Of a DNA stretch of 64,000 nucleotides, positions 11,571 through 22,193 are shown one piece after another. The first letter of the stretch is position 1; the number at the start of each line of letters is the position of its first letter. The notes under the pieces were generated by a model. The model saw only the letters and a program-made list of their open reading frames with translations, had not been told where the DNA came from and did not search any database. The position numbers and the translations under genes are program-made. This stretch comes from Macrolepiota albuminosa (lineage: Eukaryota; Basidiomycota; Agaricomycetes; Agaricales; Agaricaceae): assembly GCA_027475525.1 (NCBI GenBank), contig JAMWFC010000090.1, positions 1,550,001 to 1,614,000 on the forward strand, given 5' to 3'.

Positions 11571-12549
11571 TGTAGTACTTGGTAGAAGTATTACTTGATA
11601 GTTCTGGGGCTTGCTAGTGTAGAATATGACCTTGAATTCACACTGACTTTGACGACGAAAGGGATAATTATTATCTTGAATACATTTAATAATTTTGCAA
11701 AACGCCGAGGTTTTGAGGAATTATAATATTGAATGAGAATAATAATATTCCCACAAGTCGAGGTTTCTTAACAAACTCCGGCCTAAGCGATTCACTCCCT
11801 GGAAATCACCGAGCCTTTGCCTATCAATTGCCTGTCCATTCTCTACTAAACTTGGGCTATTTATACTGTTTTTCTGGTGCACAGACTACTATCTACATAT
11901 GACTCTTTGTCGGAAACTCTCCCACTTCCAGAACGTATTTGATAGTCCAATTTCCCTTTTTGGAGGCCTGTTTCAGTGCCACCCATTCCACTATTCTTCC
12001 AGATGTTTCTGATTGCCGCTTCTCCATTTGCTTGAGCTCCATTTAGCCTGATCTAATTTATAGATCCTTCTTTCCTCTTTTAGCGCCTCCCTGCATTCCC
12101 TACTTCTTTCCTTTTCCCCTCCTTGTTGTCAAATCGAACATTGACTGATTTGACGATGAAAGTGAGAATTATAATATTGAATGAATATAATAATTTCCCA
12201 ATTTCATCCTATTCCGTCCATTGCCAAATATTGACTGATTTGATGATGAAATTGAGAATTATAATATTGAATGAATATAATAATTTCCCAATTTCATCCT
12301 GTTCCGTCCATTACCAGCTTCCATGCTTTTCCTCTCCATGACAGTGGTTAGACTATTGTTGAGCTGATAGTTTGAGCCGGTCCCTGCCTGTTGTTCTGTA
12401 CTTTTCTGTGTATTTGTTGGGATATTTTCGGAGATAGATATTTGTTGAGACTGCTACCAGGAGGCTTACAGTTTTCAGCCTATAATTAAATGTTTATTTT
12501 GACTTCTGGTGCATGTTTTGTCCCTGACTGCTGGTACAGCATCGTATCA
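11571..12549 (-). repeat. second solo LTR of the same family, inverted
   Basis: A 979-bp LTR starting TGTAGTACTTGG and ending CATCGTATCA on the + strand, with its TATA box on the minus strand (near 11864). The target duplication CCAC lies on both sides (11567-11570 and 12550-12553), and the KDZ relic continues across it. It contains a direct duplication with a 90-bp period near 12141-12310. Confidence 0.85.
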
Positions 12550-12600
12550 CCACCTCATCAGAAGATGCAATTAGGGAAGTTATTCTTGAAATTTTCTGCC

Positions 12601-13194
12601 AGTACTGGATCTAATGAAGAGGAGAAATACACATCGGATGAGTAATTTAATTGTTAGTTACTATAATTCATGGCTTTTCCATTGATTATTTTTCATTAAA
12701 ATTAACCATCCCATTGTTTTGATCTGTTATGCCACTCTCATGAATGCAAAAAACTACACACTATTCAACAATTATATAAGGAGGACTTGAACCCTCCAAT
12801 TGTGCACTAGAAGGAATATAGACTGACAATATTCTGCTAGACTACAGGACGTTGTAAATAAAATTACAATCTTACTTTGTTTATCATACTTTGTTTATCA
12901 TACTTTGTTTATCATACTGTGTAGTAAATAACAATTAGTAAAATGCTAGAATCATAAAGTTGATCTGTTTAAAACTCTAGAAATTATTAAAGAAGAATAG
13001 AATAGATGAACTTGCTCATGTGTTTATTGCAGTGTATGTGACAAGCAATGATATATCAGGGCTAGCTATCTTTGTCAGATAGCCCAGCCACAGTGTGTCA
13101 TCAACTGGTCACATGCACTAGAATGAACACATGTGCAGATTCATGCTTTCTATTCTTCTGCAGAAATTTCTGAAGTTTTGAACAGATCAAATTA
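12601..13194. other. AT-rich sequence with one tRNA-like unit
   Basis: No coding sequence is supported. A minus-strand tRNA-like unit lies at about 12776-12851, with box-B-like GGTTCAAGTCC and box-A-like TAGTCTAGCAG. A 15-base motif (ACTTTGTTTATCAT) is repeated three times near 12875-12918. From about 12960 the sequence resembles 34990-35290 in the same orientation. Confidence 0.5.
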
Positions 13195-14290
13195 ATGACA
13201 CTAGCAGATATCAGCAGCCTGCTGCTTTCATGTGCACTAGTGGGAGTTGAACCTGCCTCTTGTGCACAATATGAAATATCAATGTATCAATATTTCATTG
13301 GACCACAGGTGCTTACCAAAAGTCGGTACAGTGTACATGTAGTGCAAAAATGCAGCAGTATAAAAAGACACCATTATATGTCATTAAGGTGGACTAGAGG
13401 AGTCAAACCCACCACTCCACATAATACTGAATATCAATTGACAAATATTCTACTGAACTACTGGGACTGGTTGCAACTTCATAGTATATACATAGATTGG
13501 TCAAAAGATACTATCTCAGTAAATTCATTTGATCTGTTCATCTTCATGGACAAAATACAGGTCCACCAGACTTGTTTTCCCTTTTTCAACTCAACACCAT
13601 CCCTACTAAATTAGTTGTCATTTTTACACAGGAAGATTTCTTTAGACATCAGCTACCATCCGCTGACATCAGCTGTGGTGGCTCACATGCCAACATCAGC
13701 TACTGTCTGCTGGCATGCCAGTGGACAGCAGACATTCATGCACCCTCTTCTGCCCTTCCCCCTCTTTCTCTCCAGTGCCATCCTCTCCACTTCCCACACT
13801 ACCTCACATGCCACCCCCATCCACCACATGCACCCTGCTTTCCTCCTCTCCCCTGACCTGATGTCCAACATTTGCTATGTCCACTGGCATACCAGCGGAC
13901 ACCCATGCTCCTTCTCTTCCTCCTTCCCCCTCTTTTTCCCCACCCCCATCTCTCTTCTGCCACTCCATGTGGCAGACGCCCACGCACTCTATTTTTTTCT
14001 CTCCTGCCCTGATGCTGGATGATGCTGGGGGTTGCTGACAGATTCCTGTAGATGCCAACAGATACTGGTAGATATCTGGCAGATGATAATGGATGTACGA
14101 CAGATCATAGCAGGTGACGACAGCTGCCAACAAACTCCAATAGATGCTAGCTGATGGCTGATGATGCCAATGCCCCTTTCAAGCCATGAAAACTCTTTTG
14201 GGAGGTATGCCACCCTCCTTCCACCTCAAAATATATATATGGGGACCTGCAGAAATGCAGGTGGATGTCCATTCATTGTGTTATCTGACC
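13195..14290. repeat. dispersed non-coding repeat with tRNA-like units
   Basis: The left part (to about 13320) matches 35220-35350 in direct orientation, while about 13640-14290 matches 34080-34800 in inverse orientation. Two minus-strand tRNA-like units lie at about 13230-13318 and 13385-13470, with GGTTCAACTCC and GGTTTGACTCC box-B-like motifs. The remainder is CT-rich on this strand and simple in composition. The family and how it moves are unknown to me. Confidence 0.6.
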
Positions 14291-14329
14291 TTTAAATCTA
14301 TCCATTAGTAATAGACTAAAGATTCTGAT

Positions 14330-16311
14330 AGTATAAATGATGAAGTACACAATTGGATCCCTAACTAAGAAACTGGCCCCTCCAAGAGAAATGAACAGTT
14401 GGCTGATGATGTCAGAAAATCTGACATTGAAATGCCTGAGGCTAAAGTCATATTGAATCCACCAAGAGATTTCAGAAGAGATGTTTACGATACTGATGTA
14501 CCAAATGGAGAAGTTAAGTTGTATCACCTGTAAAAAGAAGAATTAGCCCACAAGAAGCCAAATAGAATAGGAAGTGCTTAAGGTTGTAAGATGGAGTACT
14601 TCCTAGAGATGAGGCAGCTCTATCCCAGAGACCCAGCCAATTGTCTACAGTTTTGAGGCTGTTGTTTCTTGTTCTATGATATAAGTGAGGATGAGGTCTG
14701 TTTCATAAACATAATAAGAAACTTTGACACCATACTGTCCAAAAGCCTGGTTGAAGATCACAATTTCAGACTGTCGCTATAGTACGCTTACTAGTGCCAT
14801 GCTGCAACCGGAATTGTGCTCAACAGGAGACAGTGGTATTCCATAGGACTGGCTTTTGACATATGGAGTTGGAATACAGCTCAAGTGCTGCAATTAGGCA
14901 CCCCATACCTCAAGGGTGAGGACTTCCAGCTCTTCAAGCAATGGGGGCAGTTTAAGGTGAGCCAAATCACTAATACTGAGTTCAAAGTGTACAATCAAAC
15001 CCTGGATTTCCACATAAACATTTCAGAAAAGTACTTGAAAAATCCATTATTCAATATTGTACACTGGTACGAGAAACAATTAGATCAAAGGATAAATCAG
15101 ATTTGAGATGTGTTTTTTGAAGAGGAACAAGAGAACTTAGGATTGGGGATGCTCAAATGTAATCCTGATCAAGGATCGGCAGACCCTGATCTGACTGACC
15201 TGTTAAGAATAATAAGTGCGCGAAATTGACTACACATTAAGTCCACACCCACCTTATTGAGGGTGTGCTAGAGCTCAATAGCCAACAAGTAGAGGCTGGA
15301 ACATTCCCAGCATTGTCCTGCAATAATATTTGGCAGAAGGATATGGCACAAAACATTTCCAAGCCATTAATTATAGTGGTAAAACTAGCAGGACATCCAG
15401 TGCACGTGCTAGTAGATTTGAGGTCCCTTGGAGACTTTGTATCGACAACTGTGGTGGAACAGTTAGAATTAAAGAAGCAGGAATTGTTGCAGGCCATACC
15501 TGTTTTACTGGTCATTCAAGTGTCTCGATTTAAGGTAAATTATGGTGTTATAGCTGAAATTGAGTATCAAAAGATTAAGGGACCATGGTTGCATAAGGTT
15601 GCAATTGGTTTAAACCCACCACAAGTGATTATTGGAAGTAGCGAGGCCATACCTATAAAGGAAGGTACTGGAGTAACTAGACTTTTGTTATGGGCAATGG
15701 AGCAGGTTGAACAGAACCTCAATACTGTAAGGAAGGAATTGAAGCAGTATGCAAAGCCAATATGTAAATCGGCCATGGACACAGATGAGAATGTGATTTA
15801 TCTCTGGAGACCGTCAAGGTGTCCTGAAGCATTAAGACCCCTGGTAGGATGAGAAGCATGCTGCTTACATTAAGACAGGCCATTGGAAAGTGACGGCCAG
15901 TGGCAACACAATATTCATGATGTTCTTGAAGAAGCCAGGGAAACCTGGTGAACTGATTAGGCTTAGAAGTGTAATAGACCTTTGAGCTAGGAATGCCAAT
16001 ACCTATAAGACATCATAAAGACATCATCCCTACTGCCTGACATGGATGGGATTCTGAGACATGTTGCTGGTGCTAAATATAGATCAATTATCGATGGGCA
16101 AGATGCCTATGAACAAATTTGTATCAAGTCTGAGCACATATATAAAACCACAGTGACTACACCCAATGGAAACATGGTTAGCCATGTTATCCAAAAAGGA
16201 GATTGCAATGCGCCGGCCACTTACCAGGCCCTTATGAATCACTTATTTGCTGCCTATGTTGGTAGATTTGTAAATGTCTATCTAGATGACATTATAATCT
16301 ATTCGAACTGA
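14330..16311 (+). pseudogene. degenerate gypsy gag-pol relic
   Basis: Fragments of a second gypsy lineage, different from element A. A Gag-like piece (14816-15106) has IGLAFDIWSWNTAQVLQL and IVHWYEKQL. A protease-like piece (15265-15852) has VLVDLRSLGDFVSTTVVEQL, where the usual Asp-Ser-Gly is degraded to Asp-Leu-Arg. A reverse transcriptase piece (16042-16311) has IIDGQDAYEQI, GDCNAPATYQALMNHLF and VYLDDIIIYSN. The pieces are in different frames with stops between them, and RNase H and integrase are missing. Composition is AT-rich compared with element A, which suggests an older insertion. Confidence 0.8.
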
Positions 16312-17187
16312 CTATTCTAGAAGTCTATATAATGGCAACAAAAATGCTTTTTTACTTAAAATTAAAAGTTAATATTATTATCTATTAGCCTAATAAAAAC
16401 ATAATATATAGCAACTAAAACTCTCTTCAATAAGACTATAATCTAATGAATATGATAAGAGAAAAATACAATACACAGCTTAAAAATAAAACATGTCATG
16501 CTATAATATATCTGGAGTAATATATAAAGACAACTTCTGAAGGCTACAGCTCAGTCACATAGCTGGCAGAGAGAGATCTAAAGTATCAAAGTATATATCA
16601 ACAATATTGTTGGAAACTGAATCCATAAAACCTAATAATGACTTAATAATTATAGATACTTGTAAGTATTTATTTTTAAATCTTGCAATAATAACTGTAA
16701 TTCTATACCTACATATGTTTTCTTACCAGCAGCCTTACTCAGCATATTACCTTGACTATATATATAATGACACTAAAGTGCTCTACAAAACTCAAGACTA
16801 TCTTTGTAAAGCAACTATTAGACATAAGATAATTTTAGAAAACAACATATAGACTGTCAAAAGACTCCTTATATATATATATTTTTTTACTCTTTATTTT
16901 TTTCTTCTTCTTTATTTATTTTCTTCTTTCTTCTTTAGCTTTACTGCTTCTATTCTTTTAATACTATCTATTAATACTACTTTTAATTTTTGAAGTGCAC
17001 TAGTTTTTTAGCTATTATTCAGACAAGTATAGCCTCTTCAACATTGCATATAAATTGCTTATATAAGCCAGAGTTTGCCTTTCCTGATCTTTAAAGTCTA
17101 GAGCTTTCCTGCTTTATTTGTGCAATTGTCTATTTAAGCAATTTTCAAGTTTTTTAATGTTTTATTTAAATTGAAAAGATCTACATT
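16312..17187. repeat. AT-rich tract with two degraded LTR fragments of the element-C family
   Basis: About 16515-16620 resembles the end of the element-C LTR on the minus strand (a degraded form of the GGCTGTGGCTCAGTCACA stretch). About 17015-17187 resembles its start on the plus strand (AGCTATTATTCAGACAAG and onward) and is cut off by the left end of the Tc1-like element. The sequence between is AT-rich, with a pyrimidine tract at 16880-16945. No gene is supported. Confidence 0.5.
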
Positions 17188-17188
17188 A

Positions 17189-17382
17189 GTTCAAAAAACT
17201 GCTCTAATGTTTGGCCTTTTTGGAAAGATTTATATGGTGTGCAACAATTACATAAGCAGAAGATTGTAGAAATTCACATGATGTACAACTACATCTTGAC
17301 ATATAAATCATGTGATTTGGACAAGAACTCGCTGATTAATAAATTGAACAAAATATTCAATTATTGGGGCAGTTTTTTGACT
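17189..17382. repeat. left terminal inverted repeat of the Tc1-like element
   Basis: Begins GTTCAAAAAACTGC and ends GGGGCAGTTTTTTGAC. It aligns with the reverse complement of 19078-19281 across its whole length, with scattered substitutions. The motif at both ends in opposite orientation resembles the inner and outer transposase sites of IR/DR-type Tc1 elements. Confidence 0.85.
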
Positions 17383-17532
17383 CATTTTAATTTTCATATT
17401 CTCTGAATACTTTTCAGCAGTAGAAGATGGAAACACCTTGTGGAAAGTATAAACAATGTCATGTGACCTTGTTTATACCAATTTGACATGTTCAACTTTA
17501 ATCAATCACCTTCTTAACACTTTACCACTATC

Positions 17533-19050
17533 ATGCAACCTTTTTCTGCTACTAATCACTCTTCTGTTGCTTCTCTCCTCAATGAGGGGTATTCTCAGCA
17601 TCAAATCCAAGTAAAAACTGGCCTGAGAAAGGGCACTGTGGAGAAGATCAGCAAAGAGCTAGAGAGCAACAAAGAAAATCATCCTGGAGGTCATTCTTTC
17701 AAGCTTACAGTGTAAGGGCGACCTCTAGAGGCTGTGGCTCAGTCACACAGCTGGCAGAGGGAGATCCAAAGTATATTAGAGTATGTACTGACAATATCAT
17801 AATAACTACTCACCTGGCAGAGGGAGATCCAAAGAGAACAAGTCTAGGGATTTCCTATGCCAGGTTGGATGCTTCTGGGGCCTTTGAAGCATGGGAAACA
17901 ACTGTACAGTACAACAAAACCTTAAAAACTCAAAAATTGCCTACACAAACAATTGCACAAATAAGGGGCAAACTCTGGCAAACTCTGGCTTATATAAGTG
18001 GTCTGGAACCAATGCTAAGGGGCCCACACTTGTTTGAATGGTAGCTAAAGAACCAGAGCATCTCAAAGGTTGAGAATAGTATTAAAAAATAGTGTTGAGA
18101 GAATAGAAACAGCATAATAAGAGAATGATAGAAGAAATAAGAAAATGAAAGAAAGGAGAGTAAAGAAATAAGGAGTGAAAAAAGGAAGAAATGAGGAGTC
18201 TCCTGACATACAGTACATGACAAACTGTCTATTATTTATCAAATTACTACTGAGAAGCTGAATAATGCTGTTCAAGCTACACAGTTCATTAATTCTGTCT
18301 CTAGTCCTGTCAATCTTCAGATAGTCAGAAATGCATTGAAGGAGGCAGGCTTTTGCTTAGCAACAAAGAAAAAAGTTTCCATGTAAAAGGCTGCTCATTA
18401 TGCAAATCAGCTCAAGTTTGCTCAGTATCATGAAAGCTGGACAGTGGAGGATTGGAAAAGGATTTTGTAGAGTGATGAGACAAAGATTAATTGGATTAGA
18501 TCAGATGAGAAGGTATATGTGTGGAAAATTCCAGAAGAACCACTATTTAACCACACTACTACATCAACCGTCAAGCATGGAGGAGGAAACAATTTAATGG
18601 TATGGGGCTGCATAAGTTGGAATGGAGTAGAAAAGCTTATAGAAGTTTAGGAAAAGATGGATGCTGCACAGTATTGCAAGATTTTAGATGAGGGAGTGGT
18701 GGAAAGCTTTGAGAAGTTGAAAATGGAGAAAGAACAATATTTTCAGCAGAACAACAACCCAAAACACATCTTCAAACAGGCAACAACCTGGTTTTCTGAT
18801 AACAATATTATTGTGATATCCTGGCCTGCCCAATCCCCTTACCTCAACCTCATTGAACATCTCTGGGTTTACATCAGGCACAAATTTTTGGAGTATGAGG
18901 TATCCTTAAAAAAAGTGCATGAGTTATAGAAGAGAGTGGTCAAGGAGTGGAATGAAATACCATCAGATATATGCCAAAGCCTTATAAAAAGCATGTCTAG
19001 AAGGATCAAGGCAGTTATAAAGGCAAATGGAGGCCATACCAAGTACTAGA
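17533..19050 (+). pseudogene. Tc1-like DDE transposase, disrupted
   Basis: The N-terminal helix-turn-helix part is at 17533-17712 (SVASLLNEGYSQHQIQVKTG). It is cut by a solo LTR (17711-18208) and the frame resumes at about 18220. The catalytic part shows WKRILWSDETK (about 18450), then NLMVWGCISWNGVEKL, and finally SPYLNLIEHLWVYIRHKF (about 18835-18890), a version of the family's PDLNPIE motif. A UAG follows GVEKLIEV near 18648 and another follows KKVHEL near 18927, and frames shift near 18385 and 18480. The original protein would be about 340 residues. No function is expected now. Confidence 0.82.
17711..18208 (-). repeat. solo LTR of the element-C family inside the transposase
   Basis: 498 bp starting TGTAAGGGCGAC and ending TCCTGACA on the + strand, flanked by a perfect five-base duplication TACAG (17706-17710 and 18209-18213). 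It matches the reverse complement of 62803-63199, but has about 110 extra A/G-rich bases near its right end. Confidence 0.85.
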
Positions 19051-19077
19051 TATGAAAATTAAAGTATATTAAAGTAG

Positions 19078-19281
19078 GTCAAAAAACTGCCCCAATGATT
19101 GAATATTTTGTTTGATGTATTAATCAGCAAGTTCTTGTCCAAATTACATGATTTACACATCATTATGAATCCAAGATGTAGTTGTATGTCATGTAATTTT
19201 CTATAATTTTTCACTTATGTAATTGTTGCACACCATGTGAATCTTTTCAAAAAGGCCAAACATTGGGGCAGTTTTTTAGTG
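19078..19281. repeat. right terminal inverted repeat of the Tc1-like element
   Basis: Starts GTCAAAAAACTGCCCCAATG and ends CATTGGGGCAGTTTTTTAGTG. It is the inverse of 17189-17382 and contains the same pair of oppositely oriented AAAAAACTGC motifs. Confidence 0.85.
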
Positions 19282-20340
19282 TAAAACATTTATTTCAAAA
19301 AAAAAAAGTAAGAATAAATAATAAATTATAACTATATTCTAGTTTTAAAAATAAATAAATAGACTTACAGAAGAATACAAGAAGAATAATTTGCTTATAA
19401 TTATAGTATAAAATATATAAATAAATTTGAGCAAAAGTACAAAGCATAAATAAAGTATTTCATATATAAAACTGATAACAATAGCTTTAGCCATGCTTGA
19501 ATAAATAGAATCAAATTTAAAATAGCAAAAAAAAAATGCAACTCCAAAAGTAAAATATAAGGTGTTTTTTTTAAAATTATTTTTAAGTTGTAATATAATA
19601 TTAAAATTGATAAGCTATAATCTGTGCCTTTGGCATGGATTTTGTAGCTCATTGGAGAACCTGCCTCCAAATTGCCTCCAACTAAGCCTTTACTGAAATC
19701 TTACTTCTTTCAGTTAGAACTTCAAGTATATATAGAGAACTTAGTGCTTAATCCTAGCCTCAACCTCACTTTGTTTGCTTAAAGCCTTGGTTTTCACAAC
19801 TCAGTTTTTTTCAACTCTCAAAGTATTATTGTAAGCTAAATTAATCTTTTTTTTGAATTTTTCAGATTTCTTTAATCATTTATAAAGATTAAAAAACTAA
19901 CAATCAGTATATTAGTAGCCTTTGAATTTTCCCTGATTTTTTAGTAATTTTTCTAGAAATTTTTCCGCATTTTATACTAATATCTGCTGAAAAATAGAGC
20001 AATTGAATTTTTCTTGAAATTTTTGGATTTTTCAAGCATTTATAAATCTCAAAAAAAAAACAACTAAAATCAATGTATCAGTAGCTTTTGAATTTTTCCC
20101 CATTTTTTCAGTGATTTTTCTTGGATTTCTTTAGTATTTTATGTCAACATTTACTGAAAAACAAACCAAAAAGGCAATTCTTTGTCAGCCTTAATCAGAA
20201 CTGACTAATCACACCATTTAGAAATTTAGATAAAGATATAATATATTGAAATATAAAAAGAAGCTAATCAACAATAGACTAGGCTGATTGAAATATAATT
20301 TAGAATAATAAAGAAATAATAATAATCTATATAATATTCA
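19282..20340. other. AT-rich non-coding stretch
   Basis: No coding signal. About 19840-19990 and 19990-20160 are an imperfect tandem pair with a period near 150 bp (TTTGAATTTTTC...TTTATAAA pattern). A-runs occur at 19300 and 20050. It may be decayed transposon sequence, but I cannot assign a family. Confidence 0.5.
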
Positions 20341-21065
20341 ATATTTAATGGAGGACATGCATATTCATTGATCGGCGTAAAGGCGAGCGCCGAAGGCAGT
20401 GAGCGTTTTCGGAGGCCTCTGCGTGCGCGAAAGTTTCTCCGATCTCGTCCGTGCCTCTCTCTCCCTCTGACTGTGTGCCAATCTCGGCACGGCGCCAGGG
20501 TCTGGCAGTTGCCGTGTTGTTGGTCAGTAGGGTTCGCAGCCTCAGACATCTCAGGTAGCTTCTCTTCCGTCCTCCTCCTTCCTCGCCCGCTGCCCAGGTG
20601 AGCGCTATTGCGCTCTCTCACATTGTCGTCCTGTTCTCACCGCATGCTCTCACTTCTCTAGTTTCCCATCACATTTATTTTATTTTCTCTTAATTTTCGT
20701 GTACATCAGTGTTCTTTCGGTGAGACTTTCCCCTAGCATGGCCACCCGGTGAGCCGGGCTCACCTCTCACCTTAGACTTTTCGTTCTCTCACAAATCAAA
20801 TAAAAAGCAAGTGCGCTGCATCAGAACGAAAATCTAAAGTAAGCACGCAATGGTAAGGTTGCGTGGGCCCCTTCGCTTACATTTTTATACTAGTACTCTA
20901 TTAGTTTGTCTGCCTCGTTTAATTCGTCAACCCTCCCACCTCACCCTGTAGTATATCGATAGCCACATTGTCGCTTCTTTTCGCCTCTAGTCGATAATGC
21001 ATGTGGGTCACGCGTTCGCATGATCGCGTGACCGGTTCAGCGCTATCTCACTTGTCAACTGCAGA
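20341..21065. other. GC-richer sequence of unknown nature
   Basis: Composition changes sharply at about 20365, from AT-rich to near-balanced. An open stretch of about 75 codons at 20368-20601 has no recognisable motif. Either flank of the neighbouring repeat cluster or an untranslated leader would fit, and I see nothing to choose between them. Confidence 0.3.
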
Positions 21066-21930
21066 ATAAGGCTGGGTTAAACCTGGACGTACTCGAAATA
21101 AACAAGGTCAAGGTTGTGGGCGGGGAGCACGTGTTGCCAACACGTGCACTGTGCGCAGAAGCAGCTGCGGGATAAGCGGCCGATACGGGCGGGTGGGCCA
21201 CCGCAAATGCTCAGCGCGATAAAAAAGCGTGAAACCATAAAAGGAAATAGAAAACAACAAATGAAAATAGGAGACGTCTTTGGTAATCACCAGCCCTATC
21301 TCACGCTAGGCTAACCGGCAAGCGGATAGCCTCAGCTTCCAATAAGGCTGGGTTAAACCTGGACGTACTCGAAATAAACAAGGTCAAGGTTGTGGGCGGG
21401 GAGCACGTGTTGCCAACACGTGCACTGTGCGCAGAAGCAGCTGCGGGATAAGCGGCCGATACAAGGTTGTGGGCGGGGAGCACGTGTTGCCAACACGTGC
21501 ACTGTGCGCAGAAGCAGCTGCGGGATAAGCGGCCGATACGGGCGGGTGGGCCACCGCAAATGCTCAGCGCGATAGATAAATAATTACTCTACAGGAATAA
21601 AATTCTAAAGGGTGGGAGGGAGGGACAAAAGAAAATTTTTTATCGTAGAAGAAAGATAAACAGGTAGACTGTCTCACATCGTACCCAAAAAGCGTGAAAC
21701 CATAAAAGGAAATAGAAAACAACAAATGAAAATAGGAGACGTCTTTGGTAATCACCAGCCCTATCTCACGCTAGGCTAACCGGCAAGCGGATAGCCTCAG
21801 CTTCCAATAAGGCTGGGTTAAACCTGGACGTACTCGAAATAAACAAGGTCAAGGTTGTGGGCGGGGAGCACGTGTTGCCAACACGTGCACTGTGCGCAGA
21901 AGCAGCTGCGGGATAAGCGGCCGATACCCC
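21066..21930. repeat. A/B direct-repeat cluster at the 3' end of the Ngaro-like element
   Basis: A 'B' unit of about 120 bp (AAGGCTGGGTTAAACCTGG...GCGGCCGATAC) occurs at about 21066-21185, 21342-21462 and 21807-21927, with a partial copy at 21463-21540. An 'A' unit of 182 bp occurs at 21625-21806, identical in layout to 27622-27803, and its last 120 bp recur at 21222-21341. Read on the minus strand the order after the recombinase gene is B1-A2-B2, as in split-direct-repeat (Ngaro/PAT-type) elements. Each B unit holds a 21-bp palindrome with arms GCACGTGTTG around a single C. The 77 bp at 21386-21462 are repeated exactly at 21463-21539. Confidence 0.75.
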
Positions 21931-22193
21931 AACCGGGCGCAGCTACATCGGTCGCGCCTACCCATCCAGCTGTGCCCAGAAACCTTTGAGAAAGGATAGT
22001 TATATTGTTTGCGATCTGAAATACCAAGAAGACCAAGTTTTTATCAGAGTAGGGAAATTTCGATTACAAAAATATACAGAATACAAACATATGAGTAAGG
22101 ATAATATATGTGTGAGAGGACCGAAACATTAAGACATTTTGACAATATAATCATATAAGCAGGGATAAATTTATGTATGAAAGGAGTTAAACG

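Larger units (their letters stand above)
8893..12600 (-). pseudogene. KDZ transposase relic, split by two solo LTRs
   Basis: A decayed minus-strand copy of the transposase intact at 40953-44171. Its C-terminal part is at 8907-9477 (MAEDGQPADLLVL, EFIAEKSFLYSYF), its middle at 10424-11570, and an upstream piece at 12550-12600. Sequence resumes at the homologous base after each inserted LTR, so both LTRs landed in a once-continuous copy. Recognisable stretches match the zinc-rich HGHKEDCFFCF region (near 10740-10800) and the area upstream of the first catalytic aspartate (11440-11510). Many stops and indels are present, so no protein can be made. The relic begins about 35 bases after element A's LTR. 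Confidence 0.82.
17189..19281 (+). mobile_element. Tc1-like DNA transposon with long terminal inverted repeats
   Basis: Flanked by TA on both sides (17187-17188 and 19282-19283), as expected for Tc1/mariner elements. The terminal inverted repeats are about 195-205 bp. Each starts near CAAAAAACTGC and also ends with an inverted copy of that motif (GGGGCAGTTTTTTGAC). The transposase gene between them is broken and holds a solo LTR. The element is about 2.1 kb including that LTR, and about 1.6 kb without it. Confidence 0.88.

Noticed and set aside
21066..21930. Ordinary LTRs for the element at 22-27 kb
   Set aside because: The element encodes a tyrosine recombinase and has A-B-A-B split direct repeats; no integrase, polypurine tract or TG...CA LTR ends.
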